From a bacterium (GTDB lineage Bacteria > SAR324 > XYD2-FULL-50-16): a DNA stretch of 64,000 nucleotides. Where the stretch lies: NCBI GenBank assembly GCA_024275165.1, contig JAJRZQ010000015.1:35324-99323 (forward strand), read 5' to 3'. Made by a program: the position numbers and the translations under genes. The notes under the pieces were generated by a model. It saw only the letters and a program-made list of their open reading frames with translations. It was not told the origin of the DNA and did not search any database. Every line of letters starts with the position of its first letter. Positions within the stretch are counted from its first letter, which is position 1. Below are positions 54,272 to 63,129 of this stretch, piece by piece.

Positions 54272-54937
54272 ATGCGTTTGATTCCCTTGATCTTGGTTTT
54301 GCTCGGCGCCTTGGGTTGCACCACGGCTAGAGATCGCGACCAAGAAACGAATCTGTGGCAATCTTACGAGTTTAAATCAGGGCAGATCGAAGAGGCCTTT
54401 AACCAAAGGTTTCGCACCGCGAGCCTCTACCTCGACAACCAGATGGTCTTAGAGGTAGACGCGCTCTACCGAGATCGGGCCTATCGCAGCTTTTTTCAAG
54501 GGGACTTAGCCAGGCTTTATTTTTATAGCGCGAAGCAAAAAGCGCAAATCTGGGCCAAGGAACAAGAAGAATATGAAAACAGCTATGCCTTTATTGCCGT
54601 GATCTATTCTGGAGGGTACAAGGCCCCCGACTTCGGCCACCCCTCCAGCCATTGGCAGGCCTTTTTAAAAGACGACGAGGGGGATCTCTTGCGCCCTTCC
54701 TCGGTCAAACGACTCTCGAAAAAAAGCAAAGAAGCGATTTTTTTAGAAAAATATTTCCGCCCTCTCGACCGCTGGGGCGAGGTTTATTTGCTTCAATTCC
54801 CTAAGCTCCATCGCTCGATTCCTCAAGGAAGCGGGGCAATGGAACTGATCTTTTCAGGGTTAAAGGGGCAAGCTCGCTTGCAATGGAAGGACTTAAGCCT
54901 TTTCACCCAAGAACGAAATCGTTTTTTTATTGATTGA
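54272..54937 (+). CDS. Uncharacterised lipoprotein, 221 aa
   Basis: Signal MRLIPLILVLLGALGC with a clear lipobox (LGALGC). The mature part has no cysteine and is of mixed alpha/beta type; features include FRTASLYLDNQMVLEVDALY and SGGYKAPDFGHPSSHWQAFL. AAGG is 5 nt ahead of the ATG; the gene starts 2 nt after the binding-protein stop and is probably co-translated with it. No family recognised. Confidence 0.7.
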   Translation: MRLIPLILVLLGALGCTTARDRDQETNLWQSYEFKSGQIEEAFNQRFRTASLYLDNQMVLEVDALYRDRAYRSFFQGDLARLYFYSAKQKAQIWAKEQEEYENSYAFIAVIYSGGYKAPDFGHPSSHWQAFLKDDEGDLLRPSSVKRLSKKSKEAIFLEKYFRPLDRWGEVYLLQFPKLHRSIPQGSGAMELIFSGLKGQARLQWKDLSLFTQERNRFFID

Positions 54938-54966
54938 GGGCAGGGGATCAAAAATCTCTTCTCTCC

Positions 54967-54995
54967 TTGACATTCTAGTCTAAATCAAAGAAAAT
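54967..54995 (+). promoter_or_regulatory. Promoter of the filament-like gene
   Basis: TTGACA (54967-54972), 17 nt, GAAAAT (54990-54995). The leader of about 90 nt contains a CAG..CAGA/TCTGCTG imperfect stem with a T-rich loop around 55010-55045. Confidence 0.45.
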
Positions 54996-55090
54996 CCAGC
55001 ATTAATGCCACAGCGCAGAGTTTTTTTTATTCTGCTGAATCAGCCTTGCGAGCTTAGGCCGCAGGCTGTCAACCCCAGCCCGGAACAGCG

Positions 55091-56925
55091 ATGAGCAAGT
55101 TAAAAGAACGCTACCTCAAAGGCCCCAACTACTTTCATCCTGAAAAGCCAAGCGCGGTTGGGAGTCGCAACAGCCTGTATCGAGAAGATCGGAACGAGTA
55201 CCAAGAATCCGCTCTCTTAATCAATGAAGAGGTAGATAAAATCCTGACTCATGTAGCCGCTAAGCTGCCCCCCGAAGTGGCGAGCAAAGTGGAAGTCATG
55301 GGGGGAATTAAATCCAAACTGCACAACTACTACAACCAGACTTATCAAAACATGCTGAACCGCTATTTGGTTACGGCAGAAGATGAACTGGCAAAAAGTA
55401 CCGCGACCTCGTTGATAAAGAAGAGTACATTCAACTCCATAAATATACCCCCCGCTTAGTCAGCGACCTGATTGACCAACTGGCCGAACCCAATGTGTTC
55501 ACCACCAATGATGTAGAACGCTCTATCGCCTCGACCTATGTCAGCCTGCAAGACAACCTCGAACGCAGTGTCAAGGCGCTGGAAAAAAAGACCAACAGCC
55601 TACTCCTGCAACGCACGGATGTGGGAAGCTTCATCACCAGCGGCAAAGCCTTCAATGTGGTGAAGTGCAGCTTTAAAAACAACCAGCAAAAGCCCAACAC
55701 GGTGGTGGATGTCAAGATGGCGGTGAACATCTTAGACGCGGAATTGATCAACCCCATCTATCACTATCAAAAGCCGATTCAAGACCTCTTAAAGGAGGTG
55801 GTTTCCAATCACATCCATGAAGAAATCGACCGCAAAGTCGAAACCATCAACCTCTCTTTACAAAAAGACGGGAAAGCGAAACTCGACGGCAAAACCGAAC
55901 TCTTTGAACGACTCAAAAGCTTAGAAGGTTATTTAGGTTTTGAAGAAGTGGATAACGATGAGCAGTCGAAACGCTATGAATACATGTCCAAGCAGTTGAT
56001 CGATTCTTTGGACGCCACGACTTTTGAAATCCCCAGCCATGAATGGGACCCCACCAATGTGCGAGAAAACCTAAAAAGCATTCTCGACGCGGAGCATGTG
56101 CACAGCCGTGGTTTCAATCAGGTGATCAGCATGCTGACCACCATCTTGGACAACTACAAACTCGGCTATCAGTACATCAACAACTTAAAAAATGCCCGAG
56201 ATTGCAACATCATGGAATACAGCCCTGCCGATCAGGGAGAATTGCCCGATGAGACCTTCTCGATTAAACTGAGCTATACTGATTCAGATCAACTCCGCGA
56301 GCAAAGAAAGGCCTACAACGCCCAAACAGACGCGTTAAAAAAACACATTGAGCAGGCGGCGCAGGTCGTGGAAAAGCTTTATTTAAAACACGCCGCGGCG
56401 GACAAGCAAACCACCTATGGCGACTTAGCCGGCAAATACCTGGCAAAAGAAGGAGAGCTGCCCCGAGAATGGAAGGAACTGGTTTTTAGCGAAGCGAAAA
56501 ACCTAGAAAAGGTGACCTCCAATCAAGAATTCGTACGCGATATGAAGGCGACCTTTACCTTGATGGAAACTCAATTGAGTCGCGCCTTCGGCAACAACTT
56601 CACCCCTGAGCGACAAATTTCTTCAGAACGGATTGCCTTTTTAAAAGAGCAGTTCTCTCGCTTTACCGCTCAGATCAATCCCCACCACCTGCAACAGGGC
56701 TTGGTGATTGAAATGGATGTAACCAGCGTCAAAAAAAATCCGACCACCTTAAAGAATATTTCGAATGTACTCAATGAGTTACTCTTTAATATCTCGAAGA
56801 AATTTGTAGACCAAAGCATTCAAGACTTTGAAGACAAAAACAAAAAGGAGGCCGCTCCTTTGAGTGAACGCTTCAACCATGTCTTGAACAAAATGGAAGA
56901 CAGCCTAACGGGAATGGGAGTTTAA
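55091..56925 (+). CDS. Filament-like cytoplasmic protein (CfpA-like?), frame interrupted
   Basis: Two overlapping frames make one protein. The first (55091-55459) is sensible to AEDELAK, then turns into unrelated residues. The second frame, open from 55387, continues with [20 protein letters not shown] into the body to 56925. A -1 step, or one missing A in the five-A run 55393-55397, joins them to 611 residues. The product is soluble and helical, without motifs for catalysis. Segments such as [37 protein letters not shown] and [19 protein letters not shown] resemble what I recall of spirochaete cytoplasmic filament protein CfpA. That match is from memory and needs checking. The pieces could also be annotated as two genes. 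Confidence 0.6.
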
Positions 56926-56972
56926 TCGCAAACAAGCTTCACCCCTTGCGCAAAGCTTCTCGCGCGCAATGA

Positions 56973-57005
56973 TAAAAAAAACCCGCGTAAAGCGGTTTTT
57001 TTTTA
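56973..57005. terminator. Terminator after the filament-like gene
   Basis: A bulged stem AACC(C)GC / GCGGTT around GTAAA (56980-56997), with an A-run before and nine T after. It can work for the plus gene and, less strongly, for the convergent minus gene ending at 57085. Confidence 0.7.
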
Positions 57006-57084
57006 CCTTTGCCTTGCTGGAAACAAGCAATATGTCCAAAAGGGAAATACCATAAAGCCGCTAAAGCTTGCGCAGACAATCGAC

Positions 57085-58539
57085 TCAAGGCGCGGAGTTC
57101 ACCCGTATCTTTTTACCGTTGAGTTGATAGGTCAAAATCATGGCCTCTAGTTTTTGGATATTTTTTGGCGGAGAGAAAAAAAGAATCTGAAAATCCAACT
57201 GCCGCTTAAACCCCCTGCCTAAAGTAATTTCGCTAGCCCGAGCGCGGTTGTTTTGCTCTCGCAACAGCTCTTTTTTGCTCAGGGTACTCAATTGACGATA
57301 AGATAATATTTTTCCCGCATAGGCCTTCGCTTCACTGACTTTACGATTGCTTTTATCGTACAGGGCGCCGCTCAACAGCACCGCGCGCACCAGGTCGTCT
57401 TTCGCGTGCAGGTTTTTGAGCGTCCCCTGCAAGGCGAAAAGCTTCCCCTTCAGGTGAGGGTTGTCAATCTCTTTTCCCTCAATGGGCTGTAAAATCGAGA
57501 GTTTTGGGACTCGGCTTGGAGTGCGCTGGGGTTGACTTGGCTTGGGTTGCAAATTGAGCTTGGCCAAAACGCGGCCTTGGTAATACAGCAGAGGATCATA
57601 ATATCGATAACCTCCCCACCCCAAAAGGCCTAAAAAACACAAAAAGAAGGCCACCTTCCAATAACCCCCTCGGCTTGGCTTTTTATTTTTTTTCTTTGAT
57701 TTTTGAACCTCCTCTTGAGGTGATAAAGAAGCCGAAAGCACTAGTTCCTCATCAAGGTCGGGGAACTCCGAATTCTCATCTGTAGATAAAAATAAACTTT
57801 TATCTTCTAAACTGAGTTCTTCACCCAGTTCACCCAGTTCCTCATCACCGAGGTGTACCGACTCCATGTATTGGTGATCTGCCTCTGTATTGGCGTCTCC
57901 ATCCGCCTCTTGCGCAAAAGCGTCTTCTGCGAAATCACCAAGGGAATCCGTTTCTTCATCTTCTTCCAGGCCCGTAATATCGGGGAGTTCGCCAAGATCC
58001 TCCGCATCTTCGATGTCGGGCACGGCACCAAAGGGTGCCTCATCCTCTTCCGTAAAGGTGTCATCCAACTCGCCCAGCTCTTCATGGTCCTCTAATTCTT
58101 CCAGTTCCCCGAGTTCTTCATGATCTTCCAATTCATCAAAATCATCGGTTACCGCAATGGGCTCCTTGAGTTCTATTTCTTCTTCCAACTCCTCTAGGCC
58201 GCCTAGACCGCCGGCTTCGTCTGTTTCAGGGGCGAACTGGGTTTCTACCGCCTTTTGGGGTTCAATCGAGCTGACCTGCCCTGCCTGATCCAATTCAAAG
58301 TATTCCCCGCACTGGCCGCAATGGGCTTGAATAACCGAGTCGGTAAAGCGAGTTTTTGGGATGGCGTATTGGGTTTCACAAGCGGGGCATTGAGCGATAA
58401 CCCGCTCCGGGGCGTCTCCCCCTTTTTTAACCAGAATCGGCTTGTGGCAATTGGAACAGCGGACAAAGGATTCACCGGTGGGCACCTTGTCTGCGTCAAT
58501 TTCATAAAGGGTACTGCAATGACTGCACTGAATCTGCAT
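57085..58539 (-). CDS. Zinc-ribbon, acidic-repeat, single-pass membrane protein with DUF3426-like domain
   Basis: 484 residues from MQIQCSHC (SD GGGAG 6 nt ahead; an in-frame TTG four codons earlier is rejected). Two MJ0042-type zinc ribbons: Cys5/8/28/31 and Cys51/54/74/77. Residues ~90-270 are an extremely acidic segment with near-repeats of the unit LEDHEELGEL. One transmembrane helix lies at about 290-310 (WKVAFFLCFLGLLGWGGY). The C-terminal ~150 residues resemble DUF3426 (LFALQGTLKNLHAKDDLVRA, VLLSGALYDKSNRKV). Such proteins are common in delta-proteobacteria; function unknown. Confidence 0.8.
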   Translation of the reverse strand: MQIQCSHCSTLYEIDADKVPTGESFVRCSNCHKPILVKKGGDAPERVIAQCPACETQYAIPKTRFTDSVIQAHCGQCGEYFELDQAGQVSSIEPQKAVETQFAPETDEAGGLGGLEELEEEIELKEPIAVTDDFDELEDHEELGELEELEDHEELGELDDTFTEEDEAPFGAVPDIEDAEDLGELPDITGLEEDEETDSLGDFAEDAFAQEADGDANTEADHQYMESVHLGDEELGELGEELSLEDKSLFLSTDENSEFPDLDEELVLSASLSPQEEVQKSKKKNKKPSRGGYWKVAFFLCFLGLLGWGGYRYYDPLLYYQGRVLAKLNLQPKPSQPQRTPSRVPKLSILQPIEGKEIDNPHLKGKLFALQGTLKNLHAKDDLVRAVLLSGALYDKSNRKVSEAKAYAGKILSYRQLSTLSKKELLREQNNRARASEITLGRGFKRQLDFQILFFSPPKNIQKLEAMILTYQLNGKKIRVNSAP

Positions 58540-58551
58540 GAACTCTCCCAA

Positions 58552-58858
58552 GGGCGAACGCTGGCGTTCGTCTGTTTTTATTATCTTTACTCTAATCTTC
58601 GCGTTTGATCAATTCCAGCGCTAAAAAAGTTTTCACAAGCTGGAAACAACTACCTTTGATCCGCGTCTCCGCTTTCTAAAGGCTTGCGAAAGCAAGGGTG
58701 ATCTGGTTAGATAGAGAAAAGAAAAGACTATACCTCCCTTGAGGATGAAGAAAAAAATAGTTTTTTTAGAAAAAAGGCCTTTTTTGTGCATAACGATGGA
58801 CAAATAAATATCCCAAACTTGAATAGATCACCTTTTTTACTTGTCCGGGAGAAGCGAT
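58552..58858. other. Divergent intergenic region 58.55-58.86 kb
   Basis: About 307 nt. It contains a minus-strand promoter (below), a GNRA-type hairpin CTTGC-GAAA-GCAAG (58683-58696), a CCTC/GAGG mini-hairpin, and an A/T palindrome AAAAAAGGCCTTTTTT near 58770. No gene was seen. A plus-strand promoter for the 58859 gene must lie here but no clear match was found. Confidence 0.35.
58584..58612 (-). promoter_or_regulatory. Promoter of the zinc-ribbon protein gene
   Basis: Minus strand TTGATC (58612-58607), 17 nt, TAAAGA (58589-58584), about 45 nt before the ATG at 58539. Confidence 0.4.
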
Positions 58859-59809
58859 ATGATGCGACCCATTCAACGCCTTTGCGCCATTGTGGCCTTA
58901 TTGGCATTCACTTTGCCCGGGGCGGAGCTTTTAGCTCAAAGCGTTTCCACCCAAGGGAACATTATCCGCAACATTGTCGTCATTCCCGATGAAAATGAGG
59001 ATTATATCCTTCAAATAAAAGGCATTTTTACACCTCAAAGCCTTTCGCAGGTTCGCATGCGGCACAAGGCAAACAGCACCAAAATGACCCTGATCCTGCC
59101 AAATACTTTGCTGGATCCAACCAACATGAAACGAAAAGTGGTCAGTTTCGATGAAAGCCTGCCCTTAGAATCGGTGAACACAACAGAAGGCTATAACCGC
59201 AAAAGCGAAAATCCAAATTTTCAAACCACTTTAGAGATTCTTTCGCGCAAGGTACTGCGCACCGAACTGATCGAGCCCATCACCAGCAGCCTTTTACAAT
59301 TTCGCTTAGTGGACGCGGAAAAACAAAACAGAAACGCGAAAAACATGTTCAGCGACCGGGCCTTAAAAAGCGCGCGAGATCGACAAGAACAATTTTCCGC
59401 CAAAAGACAACAAGAGCTAGAAGCGCAAAAGCAACAAACCGCCTCGAAAACTCGCAGTGACGCCAATGAAATTATCAAGCAATACCAAAAACCCGTGGTT
59501 TTGCAATTGAGCCTCATCAATGGAACGGGAAACCCCAAAAAAGGGTACCAACTCTCCGTATATCTCGGGAACATGCAAAAAAAGTCCTTAGAGCGCCGCT
59601 TGGGTCTGAAAATGGATGTGGTCAATATCGCCAACGCCAAACGACCAGAGATTAAAGAAAGCACCATCTTTTATAAAGAAAATTACTTAAAGGCCGCCTT
59701 GACTTTAGCGCAACGCATTGGCGGGAAACAACGAGTCATGCCCATGCAAAATCAACACGAAAAAATTGGGGTTGATGTCGAAATTTACCTCGGCACGAAT
59801 TACCGCTAA
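58859..59809 (+). CDS. Secreted protein with LytR C-terminal domain
   Basis: 316 residues from MMRPIQRL (SD GGGAG 8 nt ahead). Signal peptide ending ELLAQ. Residues ~30-140 are a beta-rich AMIN-like part (YILQIKGIFTPQSLSQVRM, TKMTLILPNTLL). A charged helical/coiled linker at ~150-210 is rich in Gln, Lys and Arg. The C terminus matches the LytR_C domain: LQLSLINGTGNPKKGYQLSV, NIANAKRPEIKESTIFYKE, AALTLAQRIGG and VDVEIYLGTNY. LytR_C domains occur in envelope proteins and are thought to bind polymer or peptidoglycan. It pairs with the next secreted protein, 20 nt downstream. Confidence 0.72.
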   Translation: MMRPIQRLCAIVALLAFTLPGAELLAQSVSTQGNIIRNIVVIPDENEDYILQIKGIFTPQSLSQVRMRHKANSTKMTLILPNTLLDPTNMKRKVVSFDESLPLESVNTTEGYNRKSENPNFQTTLEILSRKVLRTELIEPITSSLLQFRLVDAEKQNRNAKNMFSDRALKSARDRQEQFSAKRQQELEAQKQQTASKTRSDANEIIKQYQKPVVLQLSLINGTGNPKKGYQLSVYLGNMQKKSLERRLGLKMDVVNIANAKRPEIKESTIFYKENYLKAALTLAQRIGGKQRVMPMQNQHEKIGVDVEIYLGTNYR

Positions 59810-59829
59810 TTACCCACCGGGAACAAGCT

Positions 59830-61332
59830 ATGAAAAACAGCATTAAACAAATTTTTCTCGCCTCCCTGGCCTTGGTTGCGTTGGGCCTAGGAGGGCTCAA
59901 CGCCATGCCAAAGTACACCGATAAGCAAACAGCGATTGCTTTGGCTAAGGTATTGGATAAGGGGAGCTTTGGTCGTTATACCGTGGCTTCTACTTATGTG
60001 CAAAACGCGAGCAACAAGGATTATTACATCTCCGTGATTCTTTCCAACGGGGAAAGTCAAAAGTGGAACCTCAAGCAGATTTATAAATGGAGCCGCGACG
60101 ACAAATTGACCTTGAGCAACAACCGTACTCTGCTTTTTTTAGACCCCAAAGACAGCCGATTTGTCATCTTGGATAAAAATGAATTCCATCGCCAAGCTCT
60201 AAAAGCCAATGTCTACATCAAAACCTTTGGCCCCGGCGACCCTTTAGAAGGGAGGCAGTTTCGCTTTCACATCAAGGCCTTTAATTTGATCAGCCCTCGT
60301 GAAACAGCCTTCGGCAGAAACAAAATGGGCAGTAAATATCGTTATATCATTGATCTTTATAACGGGACTAAGGAATTGCTCACCTTTGAAGATGCGTACC
60401 ACATCATGAAAAACAACCTCCTCAAGGTAGAAAAGCAATCCAAACAAACCACCTTTGGCCGTGCCTATCATGTAACCAAAATCTTAGCTTACCCCAAAGG
60501 GAAAATCGAAAACGGGGTCGCCCAATTTGGGGTCGAGGTCCAGTTTGACCAAAACATCCAACTCACCGGGGAGCAGTTCCCCATGGAGATCTATGAAGAT
60601 GTAACCTACAATCCCCGCACCAAAAGAAGAGAGGCCCGCTTTGTAATGGATTTAACCATCCCCAATGCGGAAAAACTTGCCGAAGTCGCCCCGATTCATA
60701 GCCTGGAGTACCTGTACAACATCCGCATCGCGAAAAGCACAAAGTACCCGAAACGCTTGTACTTGAGGGCCAATTTCAATCCTGAGTTTTTAGATATTCC
60801 CCCCGTGGTCTACAAAAACAGCGACAACTCGGTTTACATCAACTTTTTTACCATGCTGGATCAATCTGTTTTGACCCGCTCCACCCTGTTGCATAAGAAA
60901 AAACTCGAAAGAGTGAAGAAAAAAACCAAACGAGCCATCCGGGTAAAAAAGGAAATCAAACGAGATTCCGATTATGGAAGGGCTTTTGTAGCCGCCCTGG
61001 AATCGCAAAAGCAGGTTCAGATCATTCAAGGGACTCCAGCAAAGGTAGAAAAACTTTTGGAAGGAATCCGCCAGTTTGAGGAAGCTGCCCTCTATGCAGA
61101 AACGGATCAGCAGTTGTATGCTTCATTAAACAAGAGAAACGAATTGCGAGAGAAAGTGATTCTTCTCACCTTAGAAGAGGTGGAAGAAACCCTAGGACAG
61201 CCTGACCTCGATAACAATAAGGTAAAAGTACTCTTAGATCAATTGGACCTAGCCGAGTCTTTCAGCGGCAATGAGCAATCTTTGCGTAATATTGTCGAAT
61301 TGAGAGAAAAGTTGATCGCTTTACAGAAATAG
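59830..61332 (+). CDS. Large secreted envelope protein with internal repeats
   Basis: 500 residues. Signal peptide MKNSIKQIFLASLALVALGLGGLNA. Two related ~100-residue units follow: YYISVILSNGESQKWNLKQI (about 57-76) and YRYIIDLYNGTKELLTFEDA (about 174-193), sharing the Y-I-x-L-x-NG pattern. After ~210 a region resembling AMIN (KRLYLRANFNPEFLDIPPVV, SVYINFF) and a Lys-rich helix lead to a helical C terminus (EEVEETLGQPDLDNNKVKVL). GGAAC SD. No enzyme motif. Likely periplasmic partner of the LytR_C protein. Confidence 0.65.
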   Translation: MKNSIKQIFLASLALVALGLGGLNAMPKYTDKQTAIALAKVLDKGSFGRYTVASTYVQNASNKDYYISVILSNGESQKWNLKQIYKWSRDDKLTLSNNRTLLFLDPKDSRFVILDKNEFHRQALKANVYIKTFGPGDPLEGRQFRFHIKAFNLISPRETAFGRNKMGSKYRYIIDLYNGTKELLTFEDAYHIMKNNLLKVEKQSKQTTFGRAYHVTKILAYPKGKIENGVAQFGVEVQFDQNIQLTGEQFPMEIYEDVTYNPRTKRREARFVMDLTIPNAEKLAEVAPIHSLEYLYNIRIAKSTKYPKRLYLRANFNPEFLDIPPVVYKNSDNSVYINFFTMLDQSVLTRSTLLHKKKLERVKKKTKRAIRVKKEIKRDSDYGRAFVAALESQKQVQIIQGTPAKVEKLLEGIRQFEEAALYAETDQQLYASLNKRNELREKVILLTLEEVEETLGQPDLDNNKVKVLLDQLDLAESFSGNEQSLRNIVELREKLIALQK

Positions 61333-61363
61333 ACTTCTTCAACCTCAACCTACAATGGATCCA

Positions 61364-61403
61364 CCCGGCTTTTTTGATCCCAAAAAGCCGGGATTCTTTT
61401 TTT
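61364..61403 (+). terminator. Rho-independent terminator
   Basis: A perfect 11-bp stem CCCGGCTTTTT / AAAAAGCCGGG around TGATCCC, then ATTC and seven T (61397-61403). It ends the 58859-61332 unit and insulates cheZ. Confidence 0.92.
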
Positions 61404-61439
61404 AGCGACTCCCTAAGGGAGTAAATACAGAGTTTCTCC

Positions 61440-62681
61440 ATGACCGCTCAAACACATAACTGCACTTTAACCCAAGAAGAGTTTCTAGACAGCTTTATCC
61501 AGCTTTATCACGCGATTAAAGACTATGAGGAACTCTTAGTCAGCTTCGCCGATGAAACACAGCTCGACGAGCAAACCATCAAGCGGGAGATGCGTAAACG
61601 GATCAACCAAATGCAATTTGATGGGGTGAGTACCAAATCCATGGAAATGATCGGGGCCTACCTGCGATTTTCCCTTAAAAACTTCCAAGGCGATAAACTG
61701 AGTTTTGCCGTGCCCGATGAGCCCACGGATGACTTTTTCGCGGCCAATGAGGGCTTGCTCCCCACCGCGAAGGCCATTGCGAAGGCCGAGCAGGGTTTAC
61801 TGGAGGTACAAGAAAAAGTCTATTTTTTAACTCGCCTGCTCCCCCCCAGAAATACCGAACGCCTCAGGCTGCTTTTAAAATCCATCTCCAGTTTATTCAA
61901 GGCGATTATTCGCCAGGATTTTGTAGATTTAGAAGGGCATATCAGTCATATCAACCACATCACCGCCAATCGGGATAGCTATTTTCTCATCAACGAGATT
62001 GGGCGCACCGTAAGGGAAATCCATGACAACTTACAAGACTTTTCGGCTCATGTTCCCGTAGAAAGCTTAGATCAACAGGTCATGGATGATATGCCCGACG
62101 CGATTGACAAGCTCAACTTGGTCATCCAAAGGATGGAAACAGCGGCCAACTCGACTTTAGACCAAGTAGAAGACCTACTGGATCGAAACGCCCACCGCCA
62201 AGAACACAACTCCGAATTGCTGCAAAGCTGCCAGCAAATGGAAACCAAATTAGCCGAAATTAAGGAAAAGCACCCTGAAATCGAGGGGCTCAATGAACTG
62301 GAAGATATATTAAAAAACAACCTCATCACGGAGCTCCATCAGCGAGCTGAGGAATTGAGAAGTGATGAAGGGGTTTTCTTTGAAATCATCGGCAACCAAT
62401 CCTTTCAGGATCTCACCGGCCAAACCATTAAAAAGATCATTAAATTTATCGAACAACTGGAATTAAGCCTCCTGAGCATCTTGCAGAAATACAGCAACCA
62501 ACTGCCCCAAGGAACGGATTCGACAACAACGCCCCAAAAAGCGGAGCTATCCCCCTTAGTGGGAACCGCGGAAGAAGGGTTGATTTTAGAAGGCCCGAAA
62601 GACAACGCGGCAGAGCGAAGCACCGGTCACGCCACCAGCCAGTCGGCAATCGACTCCATGTTGGCCGAATTCGGCTTTTAG
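61440..62681 (+). CDS. cheZ: CheZ-like CheY-P phosphatase, extended form
   Basis: 413 residues, against about 214 in enteric CheZ. The C-terminal half has the CheZ pattern: DDMPDAIDKLNLVIQRMETA, the active helix-turn with QSFQDLTGQTIKKIIKFIEQ (family motif with the catalytic Gln), a flexible Ser/Thr/Pro linker, and the C-terminal CheY-binding peptide SAIDSMLAEFGF. The first ~190 residues are an extra helical domain (SFIQLYHAIKDYEELLVSF). It dephosphorylates CheY-P at the motor or pole. No other che gene lies in the window. Confidence 0.82.
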   Translation: MTAQTHNCTLTQEEFLDSFIQLYHAIKDYEELLVSFADETQLDEQTIKREMRKRINQMQFDGVSTKSMEMIGAYLRFSLKNFQGDKLSFAVPDEPTDDFFAANEGLLPTAKAIAKAEQGLLEVQEKVYFLTRLLPPRNTERLRLLLKSISSLFKAIIRQDFVDLEGHISHINHITANRDSYFLINEIGRTVREIHDNLQDFSAHVPVESLDQQVMDDMPDAIDKLNLVIQRMETAANSTLDQVEDLLDRNAHRQEHNSELLQSCQQMETKLAEIKEKHPEIEGLNELEDILKNNLITELHQRAEELRSDEGVFFEIIGNQSFQDLTGQTIKKIIKFIEQLELSLLSILQKYSNQLPQGTDSTTTPQKAELSPLVGTAEEGLILEGPKDNAAERSTGHATSQSAIDSMLAEFGF

Positions 62682-63079
62682 TTTTTGGAAGACTCGACAA
62701 CTCCATCTAAGGCCCCGCTTGACGGGGCCTTGGTGGTTTTAGGGGAGGGCTGTTTTTTTTCCTCTTTTTTGAGGGGATCACTCAATTTAGCGATGCGCTG
62801 CGGGGGCGATGGCTCAGGGGTTCCTGTCACCAGTGAAGCTGCCAGTTCTCTTTGGTATTGGATAAAATCTTGCTTGGCCAGGTTGGTATTGTCTGGGCGG
62901 GTGGAATCCGCCGCAGGAGGGACTAAGCTACAACCAGGGGCTTGAGAGGCTCGTTCCTTGGCCTCTGCGCTCAAGTCAACTTGTTGCAAGGGGTCTGGTA
63001 AGCCTTCCAGCCCTAAAAGACGGCGCAAAAGGCGTTGAACCTTATAGGCCTCTTGAAAGCCTCGATCTCTTTTTTCCAT
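62678..63079 (-). CDS. Hypothetical protein, 133 aa
   Basis: A soluble, charged protein without signal peptide (MEKRDRGFQEAYKVQRLLRR), with a Pro/Lys/Ser-rich C-terminal half. The 3' end overlaps convergent cheZ by 4 nt, and its last codons include a GC-rich hairpin. It follows flaG on the same strand at 50 nt, so a flagellum-linked role is possible but unproven. Confidence 0.55.
   Translation of the reverse strand: MEKRDRGFQEAYKVQRLLRRLLGLEGLPDPLQQVDLSAEAKERASQAPGCSLVPPAADSTRPDNTNLAKQDFIQYQRELAASLVTGTPEPSPPQRIAKLSDPLKKEEKKQPSPKTTKAPSSGALDGVVESSKN
62709..62731. terminator. Possible cheZ 3' hairpin inside the opposing gene
   Basis: AAGGCCCCG-CTTGA-CGGGGCCTT, a perfect 9-bp stem 28 nt after the cheZ stop, followed only by GGTGGTTTT. 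It lies within the last codons of the minus-strand gene. It could slow or end cheZ transcription, but lacks a clear U-tract. Confidence 0.4.
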
Positions 63080-63129
63080 GCGTTGAACCCAACAAACAAG
63101 TCCCCAAAAACCCCCATGCTCTGCGTAGC

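Noticed and set aside
55385..55400. dnaX-style programmed -1 slippery heptamer
   Set aside because: The zero-frame codons are GCA AAA AGT, so tandem slippage is not supported; a missing A is simpler.
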